Shown here piece by piece: positions 1 to 7,411 of a DNA stretch of 35,660 nucleotides. Location: positions 1 through 35,660 of the IMG/VR virus record IMGVR_UViG_3300042292_000237. One strand, written 5' to 3'. The notes under the pieces were generated by a model. The model was not told the DNA's origin and ran no database searches. It worked only from the letters and a program-made list of their open reading frames with translations. The stretch's first letter is position 1. Every line of letters starts with the position of its first letter. The DNA comes from a virus. The position numbers and the translations under genes are program-made.

Positions 1-127
1 GCATTGCGTGTAATTGGGTCTTTTATTGCATTTAAACCTTGTAATGTTTTTTCAAACAATGCGGTTTCATCAAGGCGGCGTAAATCTGAAACTGAAATGC
101 CAAGTTTTTCAAATGATTCTCGCCCTT
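1..127. repeat. Terminal direct repeat, left copy (contig overlap)
   Basis: These 127 bases are identical to 35534-35660. An exact repeat of 127 bases matches a common assembler k-mer length, so it is most likely the overlap left when a circular contig is written linearly rather than a biological terminal repeat. The tape-measure reading frame continues across the joined ends. Confidence 0.95.
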
Positions 128-470
128 TGTCGCTACCATTTGCGGCTTCATCAATTTTGGCTGTTAATGATGAAAATAATTTACCTGTGTTTTCGCTATT
201 GCCACCGCTAACAGATAAGGCTTCAGATAATTTAAGAACTGTGCCAACAGCAACATCATTTGCTTTTGCTGTGTCGTTTATGCTGTCGGCATATTGAATA
301 GCATTAACAGCCGCACCAACTAATGCTGTGCCTAATGCCGCTACGCCTAATTTTGAACTAATTGTTGATGATGCAAATCCACCAAGTTTAGATTGTGCTA
401 AACCCAAGCCCTGATTAAATTGGGCTGAATCTAATCCTAACACTACACCTAATCTTGATACGATTGCCAT
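1..470 (-). CDS. Tape measure protein, N-terminal part (continues at 35533)
   Basis: This is the 5' part of the tape-measure gene, which sets tail length and is ejected through the tail tube. I translated the minus strand from the ATG at 470-468. It begins MAIVSRLGVVLGLDSAQF, the usual opening of lambda-like tape measures, and runs without a stop to base 1. On the circular molecule it continues at 35533 and ends at 34003, giving 2001 nt and 666 residues. By the rule of about 0.15 nm per residue that predicts a tail near 100 nm. A GGAAT Shine-Dalgarno-like sequence precedes the ATG. The gene follows the G/GT chaperone genes, as in other long-tailed phages. The gene is split only by the contig ends. 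Confidence 0.9.
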   Translation of the reverse strand, partial: MAIVSRLGVVLGLDSAQFNQGLGLAQSKLGGFASSTISSKLGVAALGTALVGAAVNAIQYADSINDTAKANDVAVGTVLKLSEALSVSGGNSENTGKLFSSLTAKIDEAANGSDKGRESFEKLGISVSDLRRLDETALFEKTLQGLNAIKDPITRN

Positions 471-472
471 GA

Positions 473-817
473 TTATTCCTTTTTAAACTTATCCATACTA
501 AAGCCCTGCGCTTGCGTCATAAATGTTAGTAAAGCCTGACTAGCATTTGGTGGCTGTATTGGAAACATATAACCATAAACACTATTTAAAACATTTTTTA
601 ATTCATAAGGCTGGCTATTTGGCGCACGCATATAATTAAAAACGCCTGCCGTTAAATTGCCCATCGTTTGCAATAAACCATAATTTCCTATTGCGCCGTC
701 AGCAAACATAACGGTTATTTCATTTAATGTTGATTCATCTAATTCGGCAATGCTGTCTTGCGTATGTCCGTTGAAAATCATTGCCGCTTTCACTTGCGTT
801 CGCAACGAACCTGTTAC
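473..817 (-). CDS. Tail assembly chaperone T extension, made by -1 frameshift from G
   Basis: This open frame lies between the chaperone G gene and the tape measure and sits exactly -1 relative to G. It has no convincing start: the first candidate is a TTG at 805-803 without a good ribosome site. Read after a slip at 817-823, it adds 114 residues to G, giving a GT protein of 273 residues that would recruit tail tube subunits to the tape measure. An in-frame stop at 824-826 just upstream means the frame can only be entered inside the short window 814-823. Its size, position and frame match the T part of G/GT chaperones in lambda and HK97. It is likely expressed only as the fusion. Confidence 0.85.
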   Translation of the reverse strand, partial: VTGSLRTQVKAAMIFNGHTQDSIAELDESTLNEITVMFADGAIGNYGLLQTMGNLTAGVFNYMRAPNSQPYELKNVLNSVYGYMFPIQPPNASQALLTFMTQAQGFSMDKFKKE

Positions 818-823
818 TTTTCC
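798..823 (-). promoter_or_regulatory. Programmed -1 frameshift signal (slippery site plus hairpin)
   Basis: On the minus strand the heptamer GGAAAAG (817-823), in G-gene phase G GAA AAG, is followed directly by the G stop codon TAA (814-816). It differs by one base from lambda's GGGAAAG. Six bases after it a perfect five-pair stem-loop, GTTCG-TTG-CGAAC (798-810), can form at the distance usual for a stimulatory structure. The -1 frame is closed by TAA at 824-826, so the slip must happen here. The P-site slip from GAA to GGA is imperfect, so efficiency cannot be judged from sequence. Confidence 0.8.
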
Positions 824-1293
824 TTAATAGCCTTGTAATCTGGCGATATAACTTCGCTTATTTTATCAATAAATTGAATTTGTATGGATAAAGGAAATTC
901 TTCTTCAATATCAGCATATTCTAAATCGGTTAAAGATTGCCCATCTTCAGGTATTAAAAATTTAAAATATTCAACAATTCTATGTTGCAAAATAACTTTA
1001 TTACGGGCGGCTTCCATCATTGACCGACCATCAACAATCACATCTTTATCGCTGTAAACAACGCCATCGGGGTTAGTATCTTTAATGCTGACCAAATCAT
1101 AGGTCATGCTTTTAAATGCCGCATCAACTAAATCTTGGTTTGGATTTTTAAAATAATTATAAATGGCTTCAATTTCATGCACCGCAGGAACGCGAACGCG
1201 AAATGTATGGTCGCCTAAAACAAATGTGCGCGTCATTACTGACAAACGATTTTCTTGATACTTGCTACCTAATGCCGATGCTATCTTACTCAC
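814..1293 (-). CDS. Tail assembly chaperone (G-like)
   Basis: This is a 159-residue protein placed between the tail tube/gp10-like genes and the tape measure, where long-tailed phages encode their tail assembly chaperone. It probably coats the tape measure during assembly and is absent from the virion. The start is GTG at 1293-1291, preceded by AGGAG at 1303-1307 with a nine-base spacer. It overlaps the stop of the gene before it by four bases (GTGA). The strongest evidence is the slippery site at its 3' end leading into the T frame. The C-terminal half is acidic and alpha-helical in composition, as in this family. Assignment rests on position and the frameshift more than on sequence similarity. 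Confidence 0.85.
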   Translation of the reverse strand: MSKIASALGSKYQENRLSVMTRTFVLGDHTFRVRVPAVHEIEAIYNYFKNPNQDLVDAAFKSMTYDLVSIKDTNPDGVVYSDKDVIVDGRSMMEAARNKVILQHRIVEYFKFLIPEDGQSLTDLEYADIEEEFPLSIQIQFIDKISEVISPDYKAIKEK

Positions 1294-1814
1294 AATGATT
1301 TACTCCTATATTTTAGTATATTTTGATTTAGTATTTCACCTAATTTTGTTGCCACCATAGGTGATTGGCTTTCTAATGATACTCGCATAAATGGTTGCGC
1401 CGTCATTTTTGCTGTGCCAAATTCATTTGCAACAGCCCTTGCGTCATATAATGAATTTTTGCTTGCATAAACCTTTTGTTTTTCACTTCTTGTCATACCA
1501 GCAGTTTGCTGTCTTAATTTTTTAGGAATTGGTTTTGTTGTAACAATAGCAACGACAGAATCACCTTGATTAATATATTTAGATTTTTTATCATTCCTAG
1601 TAGGTCGGCGTGCAACAATTGTTAATGTTCTTTCAAGCAATCCTGTATCTTTTGGCGATAAACTTTTTGCCATAGCCAAAACGGGTTTCATTGCTTCACG
1701 AACGGATGGAATTAAAACTTTTGAACGCGCTGTTTTATCACCTATTTCATTTTCCAAATCTTGAAAAAGTTGCAAGGTTTCTTTTAAGCCAGTTATTTCA
1801 AAAGTTGTTGCCAT
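1290..1814 (-). CDS. HK97 gp10-like tail/neck protein
   Basis: This 174-residue protein resembles the HK97 gp10-like family, small proteins of the head-tail joining region. It opens with a FEITGLKETLQLFQDLE helix, then LSPKDTGLLERTL, and a C-terminal VANEFGTAKMTAQPFMR segment. The KDTG and E(F/Y)GT...QPFMRP motifs are typical of the family. Its place after the tail tube gene is slightly later than in HK97. The ATG at 1814-1812 shares one base with the preceding stop (TAATG), and the 3' end overlaps the chaperone start, so the genes are translationally coupled. The role in this phage is inferred from family and position only. Confidence 0.75.
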   Translation of the reverse strand: MATTFEITGLKETLQLFQDLENEIGDKTARSKVLIPSVREAMKPVLAMAKSLSPKDTGLLERTLTIVARRPTRNDKKSKYINQGDSVVAIVTTKPIPKKLRQQTAGMTRSEKQKVYASKNSLYDARAVANEFGTAKMTAQPFMRVSLESQSPMVATKLGEILNQNILKYRSKSL

Positions 1815-2035
1815 TAGTCAGCCTTAATTAACTTTTGATAAATGTTGTTGTTTAATGAAACAACATAATCCACCACTTCATCGGGCGACATTTTGTCTGC
1901 ATGATTAGCGGCTATTTCATGAACCAAGTTAATACCAGTTAGGCGTTGCTGTGCAAAGCCAAACCAGTTTTTTTGCCCACTACCTGCTTGCGCTATCAAA
2001 AACCCAAGCAGGTCATTCTGCGATTTAATTTCCAT
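1814..2035 (-). CDS. Hypothetical protein, tail region
   Basis: This 73-residue protein sits between the tail tube gene and the gp10-like gene and is coupled to the latter through TAATG. The sequence is mostly helical, with a central SPDEVVDYVVSLNNNIYQKL segment, and has no membrane segment or Cys cluster. I do not recognise a family. Position suggests a small tail assembly factor. A hairpin lies just upstream at 2054-2075. Confidence 0.65.
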   Translation of the reverse strand: MEIKSQNDLLGFLIAQAGSGQKNWFGFAQQRLTGINLVHEIAANHADKMSPDEVVDYVVSLNNNIYQKLIKAD

Positions 2036-2053
2036 TATCTTATCCTATAAAGT

Positions 2054-2075
2054 AACAACCCCTTTCGGGGCTGTT
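2054..2075 (-). terminator. GAAA-loop hairpin after the tail tube gene
   Basis: On the minus strand AACAGCCCC-GAAA-GGGGTTGTT forms a nine-pair stem (one G-U) closed by a GNRA-type loop. On the plus strand the same stem has an A-C mismatch, so leftward RNA is favoured. Only a weak T-rich stretch follows, so it may be a leaky terminator or an mRNA-stabilising 3' structure for the highly expressed tail tube gene. Confidence 0.5.
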
Positions 2076-2078
2076 TAA

Positions 2079-2573
2079 TTAAGCGTTATTTGACCAACCA
2101 AATTGGTTGCCACGCGGATGGATGGTGAACATACATTTCGCTTCAGCACCTACGCTTGAATCAATTTGGAAATTACTTACACGCGCATTGAAAGCATAAT
2201 AAACAATATTTGTGCCATCGGTTGCTGAAATAATAAATGTGCGGTCAATAACACCTGAATAAGCATCGCCACGAATTAATAACAATTGCGTATCGGCAGG
2301 ATTCCATGCCGCAGTAATTGACATTGATGTTTGTGCATTTTGAACAGGTATTTTATCGCCTGTGCGTGAACCAGCAACGCCAAATGATGCTACTGCGTCA
2401 TCTGTGCCAAATGCAGGAATGTTTTCTACCGGTATAACATTGGCAGGAATAGCAAGTGCGGCAACGGTAGCAACAGTTGATAATGCGGCAACAGTTAAAG
2501 GTGTTGGTGTTGCAGTTGGCTGGCAATATAGGGTTGCGGAAAAGCCTGGTAATACTTTATTTGGTAATGCCAT
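2079..2573 (-). CDS. Major tail tube protein (probable)
   Basis: This 164-residue protein is the likely tail tube subunit. It lies between the tail terminator gene (2611-3027) and the chaperone genes, the standard location. It opens MALPNKVLPGFSATLYCQP and is beta-rich, with Ala/Thr/Val-rich segments and a central SMSITAAWNPADTQLLLIRGDAYSG motif. This resembles tail tube proteins of the SPP1/HK97 type, where a target structure is stripped of charge in loops. No signal peptide or membrane segment is present. The hairpin just after the gene suits an abundant transcript. It is slightly short for the family, but no other gene nearby could serve. Confidence 0.75.
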   Translation of the reverse strand: MALPNKVLPGFSATLYCQPTATPTPLTVAALSTVATVAALAIPANVIPVENIPAFGTDDAVASFGVAGSRTGDKIPVQNAQTSMSITAAWNPADTQLLLIRGDAYSGVIDRTFIISATDGTNIVYYAFNARVSNFQIDSSVGAEAKCMFTIHPRGNQFGWSNNA

Positions 2574-2610
2574 GATAATTAATCCTCATTAAAATTAAAA
2601 AAATCGTATC

Positions 2611-3027
2611 TTATGATGGAATGTAAATAGTGCAATCCATGTAAATGCTGTGCAAATTTATTTCATTGTCATAACTATTATAAAGCCAATTTACATCTGC
2701 TTTAGAAATTTGGAAACCTGTAACGCCCCCAAATTGCCCAGCATATCCATGCAATGCTTGTATTATTGTGTTTGACAGATTAAAACCATCTGCCATATTA
2801 GTTGTAAATATACTAATTTGGAATGTCGGTGAATCCGCGCCTTTATTACTCTGATAAATACCAGTATAAACAGGTTGGTGAACATCCCTTAATTGCCATG
2901 TTATAAATTTTGTTTCGGTTGCCCAATTACGATTAAAATTTGCATAAACAGGAACAGGCGTTGCAATGCTTGTTAATTGCGCCTGTATTGCCCTTGCATA
3001 ATTACTAACATTATTTTGCGTTGTCAT
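2611..3027 (-). CDS. Tail terminator protein
   Basis: This protein caps the tail tube and joins it to the head neck (lambda gpU/HK97 gp10-neck class, DUF3168-like). I choose the ATG at 3027-3025 because it lies one base after the stop of the head-closure gene and follows an AAAGGC ribosome site. The longer frame to 3075 lies wholly inside the preceding gene. From this start it is 138 residues: an N-terminal helix (NVSNYARAIQAQL), then strands such as PVYANFNRNWATETKFITWQL, and a C-terminal strand typical of the fold. Position between head closure and tail tube supports the call. Confidence 0.7.
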   Translation of the reverse strand: MTTQNNVSNYARAIQAQLTSIATPVPVYANFNRNWATETKFITWQLRDVHQPVYTGIYQSNKGADSPTFQISIFTTNMADGFNLSNTIIQALHGYAGQFGGVTGFQISKADVNWLYNSYDNEINLHSIYMDCTIYIPS

Positions 3028-3028
3028 G

Positions 3029-3373
3029 TTAAGCCTTTGTTGCAGGGTCAGAACGGTAGCACATAAATGTAACACTCATTCTATCATTGCTTTCAATTAC
3101 ATCTGTTATTCGCCATTCATTACCGCGCCAAGTTACGCTGTAATTATTTTGCCCATCAGCAATTGTTTTCATGTTGGGCGTGTAATTAAATTTGAAAGTA
3201 ATCAAATCAGAATAAACACGATAACGGTCAGTAATAGCAACCGAATTTTTAACTTCGGAAACTAATGGTCTGCCAACAAACCAAAGCGTTGTTGTTGTCG
3301 TATATTCGCCAAAACTATCAACACCAAAACTTAGCGTGTTAATGTTTACATTTTCAAACCGCGCAATAGCCAT
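3029..3373 (-). CDS. Head closure / head-tail joining protein
   Basis: This 114-residue protein belongs to the SPP1 gp16-like head-tail joining group, which forms the stopper ring closing the portal channel. The YSVTWRGNEWRITDVIESNDRMSVTFMC segment (about residues 78-106) matches the family pattern of a WRI/WRV strand followed by a late strand with a polar turn. An unusual Thr run (about residues 25-29) lies in a loop. It is separated by only three bases from the connector gene upstream and by one base from the tail terminator downstream. The order portal, protease, capsid, connector, closure, terminator, tube agrees. Confidence 0.75.
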   Translation of the reverse strand: MAIARFENVNINTLSFGVDSFGEYTTTTTLWFVGRPLVSEVKNSVAITDRYRVYSDLITFKFNYTPNMKTIADGQNNYSVTWRGNEWRITDVIESNDRMSVTFMCYRSDPATKA

Positions 3374-3376
3374 TTG

Positions 3377-4027
3377 CTACATCACCAAAGGCTTATATTG
3401 TCTAAGCAATACATCCACCCCAAATGGTATTGTTTGTAAAGCCCCAGCCGTTGTTTCGCTTCTGTTGTTATATAGATGCGTAAGCAATAACAACCCTGCT
3501 TGTTTGATAATAGGGTATTGCGCCAAAATGCTGGAATTGATTGTGTAATTGCAAACAACAGGCGATGTCATAAATGTATTAAGGTCGGTAGGCAAATCAT
3601 TAAGAATTACTTTATTACCTGTAACATCATAAAAATATGAACTAGTCGCAACAGTTGTTAAAACTGGTGGGCTTGCATCGCTATAATATTTAACGCTGTT
3701 TATGGTAACGCCATTTTGTGAAACTTCAGGCAAATCCAATGTTAGCGGCGTGCCATATAAAGCAGACGCGCCATAATAAACAGTATAAGACTGATTAAAA
3801 ATTGGTAAACCCAAATAATCTTCAATGTGCATTCGCACCGCAACTTCTAAATCACTTAAATAACTATCCTGTGATTCATCGCCAAACAAGTTTAATTGAT
3901 TGGTAATTTCATCTAAGGTTAGCCATTGTGTTTGTAAATCGCGGCTTGTTTGAACAACCTTATCATAGTTAAATGGATTGCGCGTTGGCGCAAGATTTAC
4001 TACACCACTAATGTTGTTCACCGCCAT
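3377..4027 (-). CDS. Head-tail connector protein (gp6-like adaptor)
   Basis: This 216-residue protein is the adaptor ring that binds the portal after packaging, of the HK97 gp6/SPP1 gp15 group. The N-terminal half has the family's helical core: WLTLDEITNQLNL, then YLSDLEVAVRMHIEDYLGLPI. The C-terminal helix IIKQAGLLLLTHLYNNR ends with the usual FGVDVLLRQYKPL. A beta-rich insertion of about 90 residues lies between these parts, longer than in minimal gp6 proteins but common in phages of this type. The gene starts two bases after the second capsid gene stops, so it is likely cotranscribed with it. Confidence 0.85.
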   Translation of the reverse strand: MAVNNISGVVNLAPTRNPFNYDKVVQTSRDLQTQWLTLDEITNQLNLFGDESQDSYLSDLEVAVRMHIEDYLGLPIFNQSYTVYYGASALYGTPLTLDLPEVSQNGVTINSVKYYSDASPPVLTTVATSSYFYDVTGNKVILNDLPTDLNTFMTSPVVCNYTINSSILAQYPIIKQAGLLLLTHLYNNRSETTAGALQTIPFGVDVLLRQYKPLVM

Positions 4028-4029
4028 GA

Positions 4030-5070
4030 TTAAACGCCTTTCAAGTAAACACCAGCAAACACATCACGAATTGTGCTTGCCATCCGCATTTCAGCGTAAA
4101 TGGTAACAAAACCGGCTTGAGTTTGGTCAAAGCGTTTAATGTTCATTGTTTCAGCATCGGCAATAGTTAAAAACCTATCCCAGTTTGCTAATATTAATGG
4201 AATTGCGCCAACGGCAGGTGCGTCTAAATACGGATTAGGTATGACGGGGAAACCAAACATATAACCAACCGCCGCACCATCTTCATTACCGGCTTCAATA
4301 AACATTGGCGAACCACCTGTTGAACTTTTCAATTTACGCAAAGTTGCAATTAAGGTTGGGTGAATATGCCATGCTGTTGTTGGCATTGACCAATATTGTG
4401 CCGGCAAGGCATTAGCAATGTTAGCAATGCTGTCGTATGTTGGTGCAGTTGTGCTTGATTCAATCGTTAAAACAGTATGTAAACCATTAGTAATTGCTGT
4501 TCCGCTTGTGCCAAAGGCGGCGGCTGAAGTGCTGGTTGGGTATGATGTTAAACCACGCAAACCATTTTCTGCACCTGTAACTGTGGTTGTTGAACCTGAT
4601 TGGTCATCATTAACAGCCATAGACTCCGCTTCAATTTGACTAAACTCAAAAGCAAGGTCTTCAACAATTTCCAATTCCAAGCCATTTACATCGCTTAAAA
4701 TTGCACTACGAATTGGCAACTGTGCTGATATAACACGAACTGGCAACTGCCAAATGCTTGTGTCAATGTTTGGTGAACCACTATTAGGATTAACTGTATA
4801 ACCCCAAGGGTCTGTTGCATCTGCGGCATTACCGGTTTTAGCAACAAACTGAATATCTGAACCTGTAATGGGCATTTGTCTTGCGCCCAAACGGAATGGG
4901 TTTGCATAACGCAATTTAGCAAAAGCGTCATCAAAATAGGTGCGACCACCAACATTTGAACCGCTTCCAGTAATCGCGCTTGCCTCTTTAACAACTTTTA
5001 AATCAACGGTGGCTTCACCATCAATTAAGGCAGTTTTAATGCCATCTAAAACTCTTTCAGCGATTTTCAT
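4030..5070 (-). CDS. Second major capsid protein paralog (HK97 fold, no delta domain)
   Basis: This 346-residue protein is a clear relative of the capsid protein at 5133-6479. Shared blocks include ASA(I/L)TG, GGRT, a DTSIWQ motif, GLRGL, LPxQYW and a C-terminal RFDQTQ/RYDQTL followed by GFVT/GFIT and VRDxFAG. It lacks about 75 N-terminal residues of the first copy, i.e. the coiled-coil scaffold segment, and starts just before the processed core. It may form pentons or another minor shell position, or be a second hexamer protein. The ATG at 5070 has an AAGGAC ribosome site. A strong terminator separates it from the first copy, so its expression is probably lower or separately driven. It is intact and not a pseudogene. 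Confidence 0.85.
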   Translation of the reverse strand: MKIAERVLDGIKTALIDGEATVDLKVVKEASAITGSGSNVGGRTYFDDAFAKLRYANPFRLGARQMPITGSDIQFVAKTGNAADATDPWGYTVNPNSGSPNIDTSIWQLPVRVISAQLPIRSAILSDVNGLELEIVEDLAFEFSQIEAESMAVNDDQSGSTTTVTGAENGLRGLTSYPTSTSAAAFGTSGTAITNGLHTVLTIESSTTAPTYDSIANIANALPAQYWSMPTTAWHIHPTLIATLRKLKSSTGGSPMFIEAGNEDGAAVGYMFGFPVIPNPYLDAPAVGAIPLILANWDRFLTIADAETMNIKRFDQTQAGFVTIYAEMRMASTIRDVFAGVYLKGV

Positions 5071-5089
5071 TTTGGTATGTCCTTTAGGT

Positions 5090-5123
5090 AAAAAAAAGGG
5101 ATGGCAACTTTTGCCACCATCCC
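5090..5123 (-). terminator. Strong intrinsic terminator between the two capsid genes
   Basis: On the minus strand GGGATGG pairs with CCATCCC around a GC-containing inner stem (5098-5123), directly followed by eight T residues (5097-5090). This is a textbook rho-independent terminator for leftward transcription. It lies between the stop of the first capsid gene and the ribosome site of the second. Confidence 0.88.
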
Positions 5124-5132
5124 TAACCCGTA

Positions 5133-6479
5133 TTAAGCGTTTGCTGTTCCAGTAGAACGGAAACGAACACCTGCGAATGGGTCACGAACTGAAGTTGCTA
5201 GTCGTTTTTCGCCGAAGAAAGTGATAAAACCGGGCAATGTTTGGTCATAGCGACGCAATACCATGTTTAATCTATCAACGATTGTGTAGAATTTATCCCA
5301 ATCGCCAAAGAACATTGGATATTTGCTAACTGTGCCTGCCGCGCCTGTTGCAGTTTGTGATGGTGTGTCTAAATATTTATTGACAACAACATCAAAACCT
5401 AACAATGAACCAACAATGCCATCTGTGCGTGATAAACCATCAACATAAATTGGGCGACCTTGTAAATCTGTTAAACCGCGAATTGCTTGTAGCAAAATTG
5501 GGTTAATAACAAATTTGGCTGATTCAGTCCAATATTGTTGTGGCAATGAATAAACAAAGTTAATCACATCTTTATAAGTGATGTTGTTTGCGCCAACTGT
5601 GTTTGCATTGGTTGTTAATTGGTCATAAGTAGCAAGTGAGTGTAAACCTGTTGCTGAACCTGTGCCGCTTGAACCAAATGCCGCAGTTGAACAAGTGCCG
5701 CCTGTGTAAGTTGAATTTGCACCTGCATATTGGTCTAAACCGCGCAAGCCATCAGCACCACCAGTTGCAACGCTAGTGCCAGAGCCAGTTTGGTCATTAT
5801 TGGACACCATACTTTGGGCTTCTGTCTGAGCGAATTCCGCGAGCATGTCATCTACAACATTGGCTTCTAAACCATCAATATCATCCAAAGCCGCAGTACG
5901 GATTGGGAATTGAACATTTAGGTCTTTTAAAACAATTTGCCAAATGCTTGTATCTTCAGTTGTTGCCGCGCCATTGTTCTGAATAGCATATCCCCATTGA
6001 GCGCCAGCATTGCCAGTTTTTACGCGGAATTGGTATGAAGAACCATCGGTTGTTACTGTGCGGCAAATGCCACGCAATGGGTTAGCCAAACGCAATGCAA
6101 CAAATACTGGGTCATAGGCTGTGCGACCACCTTGGTTATTACCGCCACCGGTCAATGCTGAAGCCTCTTTCATGTAAGCCGCATATTGGCTGTCATCTTC
6201 AAACATTTTTAATTCTTTTTCGGTGCGACCATTTTCTTTATGGAATTTGGCAAGTTGTTCTTTAACCATTTTATTCACATCGCCGCGAACGGTTTTTTCA
6301 ATTTTTAAGATTGATGGTGCTGGATTGATAGATGCTACTTTGGCTTCCAAAGCGGCAACTTTTTCAGAAAAAGATGCTTCAACAGCATCCACTTTGGCTG
6401 TTACTGATTCAGTAACTTTAGCAATTTCAGCAATGTTATTTGCTTCAATCGCGTCTAACTTTTCAATAATTTCAGACAT
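5133..6479 (-). CDS. Major capsid protein (HK97 fold, with N-terminal delta domain)
   Basis: This 448-residue protein is the main capsid subunit. Residues 1 to about 55 are a heptad-rich coiled coil (EIAKVTESVTAKVDAVEASF), matching the HK97 delta domain that acts as an internal scaffold. Charged helices continue to about 104. The core begins near EASALTGGGNNQGG and carries family features: a DTSIWQ strand, the long helix region VVDDMLAEFAQTEAQSM, LPQQYW, and a C-terminal MVLRRYDQTLPGFITFFGEK. The protease gene just upstream would remove the N-terminal segment. The ATG at 6479 follows a GGAT site. A terminator ends this unit at 5123-5090. A paralogous copy follows. Confidence 0.93.
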   Translation of the reverse strand: MSEIIEKLDAIEANNIAEIAKVTESVTAKVDAVEASFSEKVAALEAKVASINPAPSILKIEKTVRGDVNKMVKEQLAKFHKENGRTEKELKMFEDDSQYAAYMKEASALTGGGNNQGGRTAYDPVFVALRLANPLRGICRTVTTDGSSYQFRVKTGNAGAQWGYAIQNNGAATTEDTSIWQIVLKDLNVQFPIRTAALDDIDGLEANVVDDMLAEFAQTEAQSMVSNNDQTGSGTSVATGGADGLRGLDQYAGANSTYTGGTCSTAAFGSSGTGSATGLHSLATYDQLTTNANTVGANNITYKDVINFVYSLPQQYWTESAKFVINPILLQAIRGLTDLQGRPIYVDGLSRTDGIVGSLLGFDVVVNKYLDTPSQTATGAAGTVSKYPMFFGDWDKFYTIVDRLNMVLRRYDQTLPGFITFFGEKRLATSVRDPFAGVRFRSTGTANA

Positions 6480-6483
6480 AATT

Positions 6484-7284
6484 TTATCCTTTAATTCGTT
6501 TATTAAGTTGTTTTAACAATTCACGCTTATTTAATTCGGCAAGAATTGTTTCATTAACCGCCGCGTCTGATTCACTCAAACTTGGTGGCGTTTCAACAGT
6601 TTCATTACCTACATCACGCAGTTTAATTACTTTGTTGAAGATGCTAGATGCGGCGGTTGCGTGCATCTTGGTCAGTCCTGCATCACGCAAAACAGATTCT
6701 ATTTCCTTAAGGTTAATTGAGCCATCAGCGCGATAAACATTTTCTAATTTGTTTATGTTGGCTTCAGGGTTGTTTGGGTGCATAACAATTGATACTTCGC
6801 GCAAGCCACCTTTAGTGATTTGAAAATAACCTTCATCATAAGCAGGGTCTTGTGGGTTCATAACTTCGTTATTAGCGTTTACCATGCAATATTCATCTGC
6901 GTATGCGCCAACCGAAACACCGCCAATCATGTTTGGTGATTCTTTCATAATAGTATAAAGGTCTTTGCCAACGCTTGTATTAGTAAATAAACGACCTTTA
7001 CCGGTCATGCCTACATCGTCAAATTCAAACATTGTCCACTCGCCAACCGGCAAAGATTCATCATTATGTTGAAAATACATTGGCAATGGTTTGCCCATTT
7101 CAGCGTAACCTGCCGCCCATTCCTTAAATGCTTCAGGCTGATAGTTAAAACGCCTGCCATCTGCACCTTCGCGTGCGCCCCATGTTGTCAAAACGGCTTC
7201 AATTGTTCCGCACATTTCGGCTTCATCGGCACTCACGCCTAAAGCAACTTCGCTTTCATAAAAAAACTTAACATCTTTAGCCAT
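6484..7284 (-). CDS. Prohead maturation protease (HK97 gp4-like, S78 serine protease)
   Basis: This 266-residue enzyme cleaves the delta domain of the capsid protein inside the prohead. The catalytic triad can be seen: His73 in MYFQHNDESLPVGEW, Ser124 in MIGGVSVGAY, and Glu163 in GGLREVSIV, with spacing like that of HK97 gp4. The C-terminal quarter after the MHPNNPEANI strand is charged and helical and may target the enzyme to the scaffold. It lies four bases before the capsid gene and is coupled to the small frame 7277-7411, whose end it overlaps. A GGGG ribosome site precedes the ATG. Confidence 0.9.
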   Translation of the reverse strand: MAKDVKFFYESEVALGVSADEAEMCGTIEAVLTTWGAREGADGRRFNYQPEAFKEWAAGYAEMGKPLPMYFQHNDESLPVGEWTMFEFDDVGMTGKGRLFTNTSVGKDLYTIMKESPNMIGGVSVGAYADEYCMVNANNEVMNPQDPAYDEGYFQITKGGLREVSIVMHPNNPEANINKLENVYRADGSINLKEIESVLRDAGLTKMHATAASSIFNKVIKLRDVGNETVETPPSLSESDAAVNETILAELNKRELLKQLNKRIKG

Positions 7285-7411
7285 GAATAATAACCCCTTT
7301 ATTTTCCATACCGTTTGTTTTAAACGGCATTGTAACGCGCTTGTCTGCCGCTTGCTTCATTTGAACGGTTAATAATAATAATCTTAATTCTTTCAACTCT
7401 TTTTTTGTCAT
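7277..7411 (-). CDS. Small hypothetical protein (44 aa)
   Basis: This frame of 44 codons fills the space between portal and protease. Its ATG (7411-7409) shares a base with the portal stop (TAATG) and its stop overlaps the protease start by eight bases, the tight coupling seen throughout this operon. The peptide begins MTKKELKELRLLLLTVQMKQ, amphipathic and basic, ending GVIIHG. No family is recognised. It could be a real small head-assembly factor or merely a translational link to the protease. Confidence 0.5.
   Translation of the reverse strand: MTKKELKELRLLLLTVQMKQAADKRVTMPFKTNGMENKGVIIHG

Noticed and set aside
473-805. Independent TTG-initiated gene for the T part
   Set aside because: No ribosome site is seen, and exact -1 phase with a slippery site and hairpin explains the frame better as an extension of the G gene.
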